From Saccharopolyspora sp. SCSIO 74807 (GTDB lineage Bacteria; Actinomycetota; Actinomycetes; Mycobacteriales; Pseudonocardiaceae): DNA of 64,000 nucleotides. This document shows, one piece after another, positions 53,438 to 61,545 of this stretch; the first letter of the stretch is position 1; the number at the start of each line of letters is the position of its first letter. The DNA lies in NCBI RefSeq assembly GCF_037023755.1, contig NZ_CP146100.1:870501-934500 (forward strand), read 5' to 3'. The position numbers were made by a program, and so were the translations under genes. The notes beneath the pieces are model-generated. The model ran no database searches. It worked only from the letters and a program-made list of their open reading frames with translations, and was not told the DNA's origin.

Positions 53438-54757
53438 ATGGCAATCCCCCGCCGCCACCTGTTCGCCACCATGGGAGCACTGGCTTCAGTCGCAGGCGCA
53501 ACCTCGGCCTGCGCCGCAACACCGCGGACCGAATTGGCCTCGATGACGCTTCCCCAAGGGAAAGATCCCGCTCAAACCGCCGCAGACGAAAGCTTCTGGA
53601 AGTCGGTCGCGCAGCAGTACACGCTCACTGACGACTTCGTCAACTTGGAAAACGGGTACTACGGCATCATGCCCGACCCTGTTCGGCGGGCTTTCCACAA
53701 CAACGTTGACCGGTTGAACGAGCAGAACTCGCACCTGCTGCGCAAAACGTACAAACCCGAATCCGAACAGATCCGGGAACGGATCGCCTCGCTGGTCGGG
53801 GCCCGCACGGAAGAGATCGCACTCACGCAGAGCGGCACCGAAGCGCTGCAAAACCTCATCTCGGGCTACAACCAGCTTCGCCCAGGCGACTCGGTCATGT
53901 ACGCCGACCTGGACTATCCGGACATGGTCGATGCCATGGATTGGCTGCGCGACAGGCGCGGGGTCGAGGTCGTTCCCATCGCGCTGCCCGAACCGGCGAC
54001 CCAGCAAGCCGTTCTCGACACCTACGCCGCAGCGCTGCGCAACCACCCGACCGTCAAACTTCTTCTCCTGTCCCATGTCAACAACCGGACGGGACTCGGC
54101 ACTCCCGCCCGCGAGATCATCGCCATGGCACGCGCCCATGGCGTGGACGTCATCCTCGACGCGGCGCACTCGTGGGGGCAATTGGACTTCACCATCAACG
54201 ACCTCGACGCCGACTTCGCCGGATTTTCCCTGCACAAGTGGATCGGAGCCCCGTTGGGCACGGGGTTCCTCTACATCAGGCGGACACGACTCGACGCGAT
54301 CGACCGCACATTCGCCGACGAATCCCATCCCGAAACCGACATCCGCTCAAGGGTCGTCTCAGGGACCCGCGACGTCGCAGGCATGTTATCGGTACCCACC
54401 GCATTGGACTTTCATCAAGCGCTGGGCAGTACGGTCAAGCAGGCGCGGCTGCGGTATCTTCGCGACCGCTGGGTCTCGGCCGTCGCCGACCGCACCGACA
54501 TTCAGATCCTCACTCCCCAAGAGCCGTCGATGTACGGCGCCATCACCAGCTTCCGCATCGCCGGACGGACGAGCAAAGAAGACAACGAGGCCATCGCCAA
54601 GTACCTGTTCGACAAACACAGAATCTTCACCGTCGCGCGGGAAGGCCCCGCTCGCGGTAGTTGCGTGCGCGTGACCCCCGCGCTGTTCACCACGCTCGAT
54701 CACGTCGACCGCTTCGGATCGGCCCTGCGCGAGACAGCCGACCGGTTCCGCACATGA
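53438..54757 (+). CDS. exported class V aminotransferase-fold PLP enzyme (PvdN/isopenicillin-N-epimerase type)
   Basis: 439 aa from ATG 53438, preceded by GGAG. The N-terminus is a Tat-like signal (MAIPRRHLFATMGALASVAG, twin Arg) ending near TSACA, perhaps a lipoprotein. The mature enzyme has FVNLENGYYGIMPDPVRRAF, a PLP-phosphate region with LTQSGTEALQNLISGYNQ, ILDAAHSWGQLDF with the ring-binding Asp, and the Schiff-base Lys267 in GFSLHKWIGAPLGTGFLY. Exported enzymes of this fold include PvdN, which modifies the glutamate side chain of periplasmic pyoverdine. Direct position after the synthase-exporter pair suggests the substrate is the secreted product. It has no counterpart in module B. Confidence 0.8.
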   Translation: MAIPRRHLFATMGALASVAGATSACAATPRTELASMTLPQGKDPAQTAADESFWKSVAQQYTLTDDFVNLENGYYGIMPDPVRRAFHNNVDRLNEQNSHLLRKTYKPESEQIRERIASLVGARTEEIALTQSGTEALQNLISGYNQLRPGDSVMYADLDYPDMVDAMDWLRDRRGVEVVPIALPEPATQQAVLDTYAAALRNHPTVKLLLLSHVNNRTGLGTPAREIIAMARAHGVDVILDAAHSWGQLDFTINDLDADFAGFSLHKWIGAPLGTGFLYIRRTRLDAIDRTFADESHPETDIRSRVVSGTRDVAGMLSVPTALDFHQALGSTVKQARLRYLRDRWVSAVADRTDIQILTPQEPSMYGAITSFRIAGRTSKEDNEAIAKYLFDKHRIFTVAREGPARGSCVRVTPALFTTLDHVDRFGSALRETADRFRT

Positions 54758-54797
54758 ACACGGGCGGCCCCGCCCCGGCGCTTGCCTGACCCGAGCC

Positions 54798-54837
54798 GTG
54801 CAGCCCCGCCTCCATGCGCGAAGCGGCGGGGCTGCAC
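54798..54837 (+). terminator. terminator of module A
   Basis: Perfect 13-bp arms GTGCAGCCCCGCC and GGCGGGGCTGCAC around a 14-nt loop, 41 bp after the aminotransferase stop. Confidence 0.7.
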
Positions 54838-55204
54838 ACATGCTGCTTCGACGGATGGTCGGCGGCACTGGGAATCGACTCGGGGCAGTGTTCTATCCGT
54901 GCGTTCGTTCGGCCAGTGGCATCCCGCTTCGTAGTTACGCGGTGTAGGCGCCAAGCTCGGCACCGCCCTCGCGCCCAGCGTGACGAGCATGACGGCACGC
55001 GCGCCGTTGCGATTTATACCACCGCATCGCCGTTACCCGCGGTCGCTCGAACACATCGCGGAAGGAAGCTTGCACGACACGGTGGCGCGGTGAGCCGACC
55101 GAGCGCTTCTTTCCGAGAAGACGCCGTTCCACGCCGCTACTTCGCGGCGTGATGAGTCCCATGCCGGTAGCCGATCCCGAACCGGCTTTGGCTAGAGTGG
55201 GGCC
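54838..55204. other. intergenic region between modules A and B
   Basis: About 370 bp. A short frame covers it, but it has no domain and poor coding character. The end holds TAGAGT six bases before the next ATG, the same layout as in module A, suggesting a leaderless transcript. Confidence 0.4.
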
Positions 55205-55660
55205 ATGCTGAGAGCAATCAGCCCCCAACGCGGGCGCACCGCGTTCCTGGCGATGTTTGCTCTTTCAGCTTTCCTGCTGTGCATCCTTCCGCTGCACCAC
55301 TCGCATGTGACGGCAGCGGCACTGTCGGGCCCGGAGAGCGTTTCTGCGGCTACGGCCCAGCCAATGGCGCCGGGACAAACCGGTGATTCCGCGTCGGCGT
55401 CGAGCACACCGCAGGATGGCCACTCCGAGCACCACGACCACCACTCGGCGCCGGTGTGTCACGCCACGAGCACGCACTTCGTGGACGTGGTGAAGCCGCT
55501 GCAGGGCATGTTCCCGGGGCTTCCTGCGGCACTGCTGGTCGCTGCGGTGGGCGCCACGCTTCTTGATAGGCAGGCACGTGCTCGGTGGTGGTCCACGCGA
55601 CCACCTGGTCGCCTTTCCGGCTTTTCGTTGTTGCTCACCCTCGGTGTGTCACGAACTTGA
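55205..55660 (+). CDS. His-rich small membrane protein, module B
   Basis: 151 aa, same plan as the module A protein: an N-terminal hydrophobic segment running into a His motif (FALSAFLLCILPLHHSHV), a long polar part ending in a dense His cluster (DGHSEHHDHHSAPVCHATST), a second hydrophobic segment (PAALLVAAVGATLL) and the shared tail LLLTLGVSRT. A His/Cys metal site facing outward is plausible. It is linked in both modules to the PLP synthase and MFS pair, so it belongs to the system rather than being a chance neighbour. Confidence 0.72.
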   Translation: MLRAISPQRGRTAFLAMFALSAFLLCILPLHHSHVTAAALSGPESVSAATAQPMAPGQTGDSASASSTPQDGHSEHHDHHSAPVCHATSTHFVDVVKPLQGMFPGLPAALLVAAVGATLLDRQARARWWSTRPPGRLSGFSLLLTLGVSRT

Positions 55661-55883
55661 TTCACGTTTCGCAGGCTGATGCCTTCCTGAACTCAGGCTG
55701 AACATTTCCTGAGCGGCATCGTTTCCTGTTCTTCGGTCCGCCGACGTTTTCGCTGATAGCGGCCGCGTGCAGCGCGGTGTGCGGCGGAGTTCCTTCTTTG
55801 TTCACCGTCCGCCCGGCGATGGCGGTCGGTCTCGTTGACGTGGATACGGCGGCGCCCGTGCGTGGCGCGGCCGGGAGGTTGTT

Positions 55884-56864
55884 GTGGCATACGAATCTGT
55901 TCTGGACGCTGTCGGTTCGACCCCACTGGTGCGGTTGCGGCGCTGCTTTCCGCACCGCGACGTGGAGGTGTTGGCCAAGCTCGAGATGCTCAATCCGTGC
56001 GGAAGCATGAAGGATCGGCCTGCGCGCTACATCGTTGAGCAGGGCGTGCGCGACGGCGCACTGCGACCGGGGATGCGACTGGTGGAAAGCACCTCGGGCA
56101 ACCTCGGCGTGGCCTTGGCCGTGGCCGCCCGGATGCACGGGCTGGCGTTCACCGCGGTGGTCGATCCCAACACCTCCGCGACGAACTTGCGGCTGTTGGA
56201 TCTGTTCGGCGCCGACGTGGACATGGTGACCGAGCCCGACGAGGCGGGTGGCTACCTGCACACCCGCGTGCGTCGTGCCCAGAGCTACGCCGAAACCGAC
56301 CCCGAGGTAGTCTGGATCAACCAGTACGCCAACGAGCGCAACTGGAAGGCGTACTACGACACGGTCGGCACCGAGCTGCTGCAGCAGGTGCACGGGCCGA
56401 TCGACTACCTGGTCGGGCCGGTGTCCACGACCGGTTCGCTGCAAGGCACCGCCCGGCGACTGCGCGAGTCGCACCCCGAGCTGCGGGTCGTGGCCGTTGA
56501 TGCGGTGGGCTCGGTGATCTTCGGTAGTCCGCCGCAGAAGCGGCGCATCCCCGGGTTCGGTGCCAGTCGCGTACCGGAGATCTTCAACCCGGCCGAGATC
56601 GACGAGGTCGTCCACGTCGCGGATCTGGCGTCGACCTCGGGCTGCCGGAGGTTGGTAGAAACCGAAGGAATCTTGGCCGGCGGCTCCTCCGGAGCGGTCA
56701 TCTCAGCGCTCGACGGCCTCATCGAACGCCTGCCCGGCCCAGCGCGGGTGGTCACGCTGCTGCCCGACCGTGGCGAACGCTACCTCGACACGGTCTACGA
56801 CGACGCGTGGGCCGAGAACCTGAAGGACGAGGTTACCCGAGGCGATCTGGCGGAGGCCCCGTGA
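55884..56864 (+). CDS. SbnA-like PLP-dependent synthase, module B
   Basis: 326 aa from GTG 55884 (GGGAGG upstream). By eye it is about three quarters or more identical to the module A enzyme, with the same PLP Lys in NPCGSMKDRPARYIVE, VESTSGNLGVALAV, VSTTGSLQGTARRLRE, RRIPGFGASRVPEIF and AGGSSGAVIS. Differences cluster in surface helices and the last 40 residues. Retention of all active-site blocks in both copies argues that both are used. Its stop overlaps the GTG of the MFS gene. Confidence 0.72.
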   Translation: MAYESVLDAVGSTPLVRLRRCFPHRDVEVLAKLEMLNPCGSMKDRPARYIVEQGVRDGALRPGMRLVESTSGNLGVALAVAARMHGLAFTAVVDPNTSATNLRLLDLFGADVDMVTEPDEAGGYLHTRVRRAQSYAETDPEVVWINQYANERNWKAYYDTVGTELLQQVHGPIDYLVGPVSTTGSLQGTARRLRESHPELRVVAVDAVGSVIFGSPPQKRRIPGFGASRVPEIFNPAEIDEVVHVADLASTSGCRRLVETEGILAGGSSGAVISALDGLIERLPGPARVVTLLPDRGERYLDTVYDDAWAENLKDEVTRGDLAEAP

Positions 56865-58297
56865 GCACTCCGGACCGTGTGCAGCAACGCAACCTCGTGC
56901 TGTTGTGGGCCAGCCAGTTCATCAACACCGCGGGGTTGATGATGCTGGTGCCGATCATGCCCTTCTACGTGCAGGGCATGGGCGTGCGCGGCACCGCCGA
57001 GATCCAAACGTGGGCGGGCGTGGCGATCGCGGCGCCTGCGCTGGCGCTGACCGTGGCGACCCCGCTGTGGGGTCGCCTCGGCGACCGGATCGGGCGGCAC
57101 TGGATGGTCGTGCGCGCCCTTGTCGGACTCGCCTTGTCGATGCTGGTCATGGCGGTGGCGGGCAACCCGATCATGCTGGTCGTGGGACGATTGCTGCAAG
57201 GCAGTCTCGGCGGGGTCGTCGAAGCTACCCAAGCCTTCGCCGGAGCAGCCGGGCCGGGCAACAAGCGGGGTTCCGCGCTCGGCAAATCGTTCAGCGCCAC
57301 CGCCGCCGGCTCGCTGACCGGCCCCGTGCTCGGCGGTGCCCTCATCGGCGCAGGCCAGCTCACCGTGCTCATGATCGCCATCGCGGTCATCGCGGCTCTG
57401 CTCGCGGGTGCCTGCGCACTCGGGCTCCGCGATCCTCACGCGGGCCAGTCAGAGCCGACTCCCAAGCGCCGTGCGACCACACCGCACGGGCGCTCCCGGC
57501 CGGCAGGCTTCTGGGAGGTCCCCGGCGCGGCACCGCTGGCGGTGGCCGCGGTCGCGGCCTACTTCGGCGTCTACGGACTGATCCCGGTCTTCGCCGAGCA
57601 CGTGCAGCAAGGCTTTCCGCCCGGACAGGCCGGCCTGTGGGTGGGGATCTTCCAGTCCCTGACGTGGGCAGCGACGCTGATCGCCTCGTTCTGGTGGGGA
57701 CGGCACAACGACCGGGCCCAACAGCCCGTCCGTGCTCTGGCCATCGCCGCAGCAGTGTGCGCGGTGAGCATCGCCGCCCAAGCGCTGCCGCTCGGCATGG
57801 CCGGGTTGGTCGTGCTGCGACTCGCGCAAGGGGCCAGCTTCGCCGCCCTGGCCCAGTCGCTGTTCTTCCACTTCAGCCGGCACGCCCCGGAGGAACGCCG
57901 CAGCGGTTACGTGGCCATGGCCAACAGCTTCCTGCTCGCGGGCCAATCAGCCGGCCCACTGCTCGCAGGCCCCATGGCCATCGTCTTGCCCACCCCAGCC
58001 TCGATCGCGTTGATGGGGACGGTGTGTGCGGTGGCGAGCCTGTGCTGCCTGCGCGCACTCCGGAACGAGCACGCTCACCGGCACCGGGACGAAGCCAGGC
58101 CGCACCATCGCGACCAACCCGAAATCCGCTGTCGGATGAGCAGCGAACTCGAACCCCCGGCCGCGCGCACCCTCCCCCTCCACCCCTTACCGAGAACGCT
58201 CAGCGGCCAGCTGCCGAGTCCCACCCAACCCGCGAGTACGGCACACAGGGCTGAAAGGACCTTCGCGACTCACCCGGATCCTGGCAACCGCGCTTAG
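56861..58297 (+). CDS. MFS exporter, module B
   Basis: 478 aa from GTG 56861, overlapping the synthase stop (GTGA). It is a close paralogue of the module A transporter (LLWASQFINTAGLMMLVPIM and FSATAAGSLTGPVLGGALIG conserved). The C-terminal about 75 residues are a polar, Pro/Arg/His-rich tail (RNEHAHRHRDEARPHHRDQ) unlike module A. No aminotransferase follows; a terminator lies 250 bp downstream. Confidence 0.82.
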   Translation: MSTPDRVQQRNLVLLWASQFINTAGLMMLVPIMPFYVQGMGVRGTAEIQTWAGVAIAAPALALTVATPLWGRLGDRIGRHWMVVRALVGLALSMLVMAVAGNPIMLVVGRLLQGSLGGVVEATQAFAGAAGPGNKRGSALGKSFSATAAGSLTGPVLGGALIGAGQLTVLMIAIAVIAALLAGACALGLRDPHAGQSEPTPKRRATTPHGRSRPAGFWEVPGAAPLAVAAVAAYFGVYGLIPVFAEHVQQGFPPGQAGLWVGIFQSLTWAATLIASFWWGRHNDRAQQPVRALAIAAAVCAVSIAAQALPLGMAGLVVLRLAQGASFAALAQSLFFHFSRHAPEERRSGYVAMANSFLLAGQSAGPLLAGPMAIVLPTPASIALMGTVCAVASLCCLRALRNEHAHRHRDEARPHHRDQPEIRCRMSSELEPPAARTLPLHPLPRTLSGQLPSPTQPASTAHRAERTFATHPDPGNRA

Positions 58298-58547
58298 CAC
58301 CACGCCGGGCCCTCAGTTCGGGACCGGTTGGCTGCTGCGGGCTTGGCCACCGCACGCGGCGAACCGCATCCTGCGCCGACGCTTGACCGCAACCTCCGGG
58401 CCCGCGCACGGACACCGTGATCGTGCTGCCGCATCAGCGTCCGGCCGTGGACGTTGACCTCCCGGGTAGTGGTTCATGCACGGCTTGCAACGAGTACCAC
58501 CAGGCTGGCTGGGATCGACTCGACCGAGACTGCCGACCTCCGCTCCG

Positions 58548-58583
58548 CTGTCCCGCCGAACCGACCAAGGTTCGGCGGGACAG
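58548..58583. terminator. bidirectional terminator between module B and nuoN
   Basis: Perfect 15-bp arms CTGTCCCGCCGAACC and GGTTCGGCGGGACAG around a 6-nt loop, between convergent genes. The rest of 58298-58615 holds nothing else I can support. Confidence 0.8.
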
Positions 58584-58615
58584 CCGCCAAAAGCCGAAGT
58601 CCTCGTCGCGTTTGC

Positions 58616-60040
58616 CTACGGCAGCAAGGGTCCGGCACCGAGGGGGAGCACGAGTCCTCCTGCGAGGCCGAGGGCGAGGGAGGCTGTTCCGGCGGTGTAG
58701 GCGCCGAGCGCTGCGAACCGTCCGGCCGGAACGAGCGTGTCGTGCTCGCGGTCGGGGGCGGTGAACAGAGCTGGGGCGATCCAGCGCAGGTAGTAGAAGA
58801 GGCTGGCGACGGTGTTGATGACCGCGACGACCGCCAGCCACGCGAGGTCACCGTTGATCGTGGCGGTGAACACGACGAGTTTGCCGAGGAACACCGCGGT
58901 GGGCGGGGTTCCGACCAGGCCGAGCAGGCACACGACGAGGACGGCGGCCAATCCGGGATGCCGCCTGGCCAAGCCGCGGTAGTCGGCGAGTCGTCTCGCG
59001 TCGGGGAGTTCGGCGACGACGGCGAACGCGCCGAGGTTGGTCACGGTGTAGGCGGCTAGGTAGAACAGCAGGGCGGGCAGGGCGAGACCGCTGCGGGTGG
59101 CGACCGCAACGGCCATGAGAACGTAGCCGACTTGGCTGATCGTGGAGTAGGCCAGCAGGCGGCGGACATTCTCTTGGAAGAACGCGGCGAGGTTTCCCAG
59201 CGTCATCGATGCGGTGGCCAGGATCGCGATCAACAGGGGCCAGTCGAGGCTCACCGCGGGCAGTGCCTCGACGACGAGCCGGTAGGCGGCGGCCAGGCCA
59301 CCGATCTTGGGCACTGTGGTGACGAACGCGGCGACGGGTGTCGTGGCGCCGTCGGTGACGTCGGGAACCCAGAAGTGCGCGGGCACGCCGCCGATTTTGA
59401 ACAGCAGCCCGGCGAGGACGGCGAGCACGCCGATCGCGACCGCGGCACGGGAGGTGTCGGGCAGTGTGCGGGCGAGCGTGGCGTAGTCGGTGGCTCCGCC
59501 GGTGCCGTAGAGGACGGTGGTCCCGGCGAGCATGAGGACGCCGAACAAGACGCCCATGAGGTAGTACTTCAATGCAGCCTCGGTGCCCGGCGCATCCTTG
59601 CCGAACCCGGCCAGCGCGTACAGCGGCAAGGAAGCGAGGAGGTAGGCGGCCACGAGCAGCAGCAGGTCGAGTGCGCCGACGAGCATGATCGTGCCGAGTG
59701 CGCCCAGTTGCACCAAGGCGTAGAACTCGGTTTCCCGATGGTGGGAGTCGACGGTGTCGATCGACAAACACAGCGTGAGCAGGGTGGCAGCCAGCACGAT
59801 GAATCGGGCCGCGTTGGTGGCGGTGTCGACGGCGAAGCTGTCACCGAAGACCGTTTCGGGGGCCGCACGCATCGCGATGGAGGTGGCCGCCAGGCCGACG
59901 ACGCACGCAGTGGCCACGACGATGCGCACAAGCCACTGCCGGTGCCGTGGCAGCCAGGAGCCCAGCAGCAGACCCAGCACGGCTCCGGCGACGAGGGCGA
60001 GTTCGGGGATCAGCGCGGCGGGGTTCTCGTTCATGGTCAT
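58616..60040 (-). CDS. nuoN: NADH-quinone oxidoreductase subunit N
   Basis: 474 aa, an antiporter-like proton-pumping subunit of complex I with about 14 membrane segments. Family landmarks are FALVQLGALGTIMLVGALDL-like text (FYALVQLGALGTIMLVGALD), KYYLMGVLFGVLMLAG, VLAGLLFKIGGVPAHFWVPD with the pumping Lys, and LLAYSTISQVGYVLMAVAV with the second Lys/His region upstream. ATG overlaps the nuoM stop (ATGA). It is the last gene of the operon and ends 33 bp before a strong terminator. Confidence 0.93.
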   Translation of the reverse strand: MTMNENPAALIPELALVAGAVLGLLLGSWLPRHRQWLVRIVVATACVVGLAATSIAMRAAPETVFGDSFAVDTATNAARFIVLAATLLTLCLSIDTVDSHHRETEFYALVQLGALGTIMLVGALDLLLLVAAYLLASLPLYALAGFGKDAPGTEAALKYYLMGVLFGVLMLAGTTVLYGTGGATDYATLARTLPDTSRAAVAIGVLAVLAGLLFKIGGVPAHFWVPDVTDGATTPVAAFVTTVPKIGGLAAAYRLVVEALPAVSLDWPLLIAILATASMTLGNLAAFFQENVRRLLAYSTISQVGYVLMAVAVATRSGLALPALLFYLAAYTVTNLGAFAVVAELPDARRLADYRGLARRHPGLAAVLVVCLLGLVGTPPTAVFLGKLVVFTATINGDLAWLAVVAVINTVASLFYYLRWIAPALFTAPDREHDTLVPAGRFAALGAYTAGTASLALGLAGGLVLPLGAGPLLP

Positions 60041-61542
60041 CGGCTGACCAGACCGATCAGCGTCGTCGAGGCGGGTTCGATCACGTCGAGGAGAAACCGC
60101 GGCAGCACACCGATGACCACGGCCAGCGCGAGCAGGGGCAGGATCGCCGTGGTTTCGCTGGCTCGCAGATCGGTGAACTCGCGGGCCGCGCCAGGGGAAT
60201 CGGGCACCCGCAGCTCCCCGAGGAAGATCCGGTGCACGACCCGCAGGAACAGTCCGGCCGTGATCAGGATGCCGAGCAGCGCCAACGCGGTGGCCACGGT
60301 GGCTGAAGCGAGGCTTCCGGTGAAGATCTGGAACTCAGCGATGAACCCGGAGAAGCCGGGCAGGCCGAAAGAGGCGAAGGCGACCAGCGCGGTGACACCC
60401 GCGAAGACCGGTGCTGGAGCGGCCAAACCGGAGTAGGCGCCCATGTCGTAGGTGCGGCTGCGGTCGTAGAAGACCCCGGCGAGCAGGAACAGCGCGGCGG
60501 TGAGCAGACCGTGGCTGACCATCTGGGTCACCGCCCCGGTCACGGCCAACGAGCGGGCTTGCCCGTCACTCCCGGCGAGAATGCCGGCGGCACCGACTGC
60601 GAGAACGATGTAGCCCATGTGGTTGACCGAGGTGTAGGCCACCATCCGCTTGAAGTTTTCTTGGGCCAGTGCGACGAGCGCGCCGTAGAGCACCGAGACC
60701 ACGCCGATGATGACGACGACCGCCGCGTAGTGCCGCCATGTTCCGGGCAGCAGCGGCATTGCGATGCGGACGAAACCGTAGGTGCCCATCTTCAGCAACA
60801 CCCCGGCCAGGATCGCTGACCCGGCAGCCGGAGCGTCAGTGTGGGCCGGCGGGAGCCAGGTGTGCAGCGGCACGGTCGGGGTTTTGACCGCGAGACCGAT
60901 GCTGATCGCGAGCAGCACCAGCCCGCCGAAGACACCCCTGCCCGCCAACGGGTTCGCACGGGCGAGGGCGACGAGGTCGAAGGTGTGCGGCTCGGCGGCC
61001 AGGTACAGGCCGATGAACCCCAGCAACAGCGCCAGCGAGCCGATGAAGGTGTAGAGGAAGAACTTCAACGCCGACTCGCGGGCGTTGCCGTGCCCCCACC
61101 CGGCGATGACGAAGTACATGCCCACAATGGACAGATCGAAGTAGGCGAAGAACAGGATCAAATCGAGCGCGGTGAACAATCCCATGCTCACCGTCTGCAG
61201 GAAAAGGAACAGCAGCGCGAAGCTCTTGATCCGCTGCGTGTGCCGCAGCGAATGGACCGCGCAGGCCAAGAACAGCAGTGCGGTCATCGCCACCAGCGGC
61301 AGCGAGAGCCCGTCGAGACCGACGTGGTAACCGACTCCGGCACTGGGAATCCACCGCAGATTCTCCTCGTACGCGAGTCCGGCCCTGGCTTCGTAGCCGA
61401 TCCAGGCCGCCACGACCAAGGCGAAATCGGCTGCGGTGATCCCGATCCAGCTCCAAACGAACACCCGTCGCCCGGCCGAGGCGGGCACCGCGGCGAGGAC
61501 CGCCGCGGCCGCCAGCGGGAGGAACACGATCAGCGACAGCAC
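60037..61542 (-). CDS. nuoM: NADH-quinone oxidoreductase subunit M
   Basis: 501 aa. YHVGLDGLSLPLVAMTALLF, DLILFFAYFDLSIVGMYFVI (a Glu is more usual in the helix that gives Phe-Asp here), KFFLYTFIGSLALLLGFIGL, AVKTPTVPLHTWLPPAHTDA with the conserved Lys, and LKMGTYGFVRIAMPLLPGT mark NuoM. AYTSVNHMGYIVLAVGAAG is the half-helix region. It is an antiporter-like pumping subunit between NuoL and NuoN and is separated from nuoL by 3 bp. Confidence 0.93.
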   Translation of the reverse strand: MLSLIVFLPLAAAAVLAAVPASAGRRVFVWSWIGITAADFALVVAAWIGYEARAGLAYEENLRWIPSAGVGYHVGLDGLSLPLVAMTALLFLACAVHSLRHTQRIKSFALLFLFLQTVSMGLFTALDLILFFAYFDLSIVGMYFVIAGWGHGNARESALKFFLYTFIGSLALLLGFIGLYLAAEPHTFDLVALARANPLAGRGVFGGLVLLAISIGLAVKTPTVPLHTWLPPAHTDAPAAGSAILAGVLLKMGTYGFVRIAMPLLPGTWRHYAAVVVIIGVVSVLYGALVALAQENFKRMVAYTSVNHMGYIVLAVGAAGILAGSDGQARSLAVTGAVTQMVSHGLLTAALFLLAGVFYDRSRTYDMGAYSGLAAPAPVFAGVTALVAFASFGLPGFSGFIAEFQIFTGSLASATVATALALLGILITAGLFLRVVHRIFLGELRVPDSPGAAREFTDLRASETTAILPLLALAVVIGVLPRFLLDVIEPASTTLIGLVSR

Positions 61543-61545
61543 GGG

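Noticed and set aside
54814-55152. 112-codon frame between the two modules
   Set aside because: It overlaps the terminator of module A and has no recognisable features.
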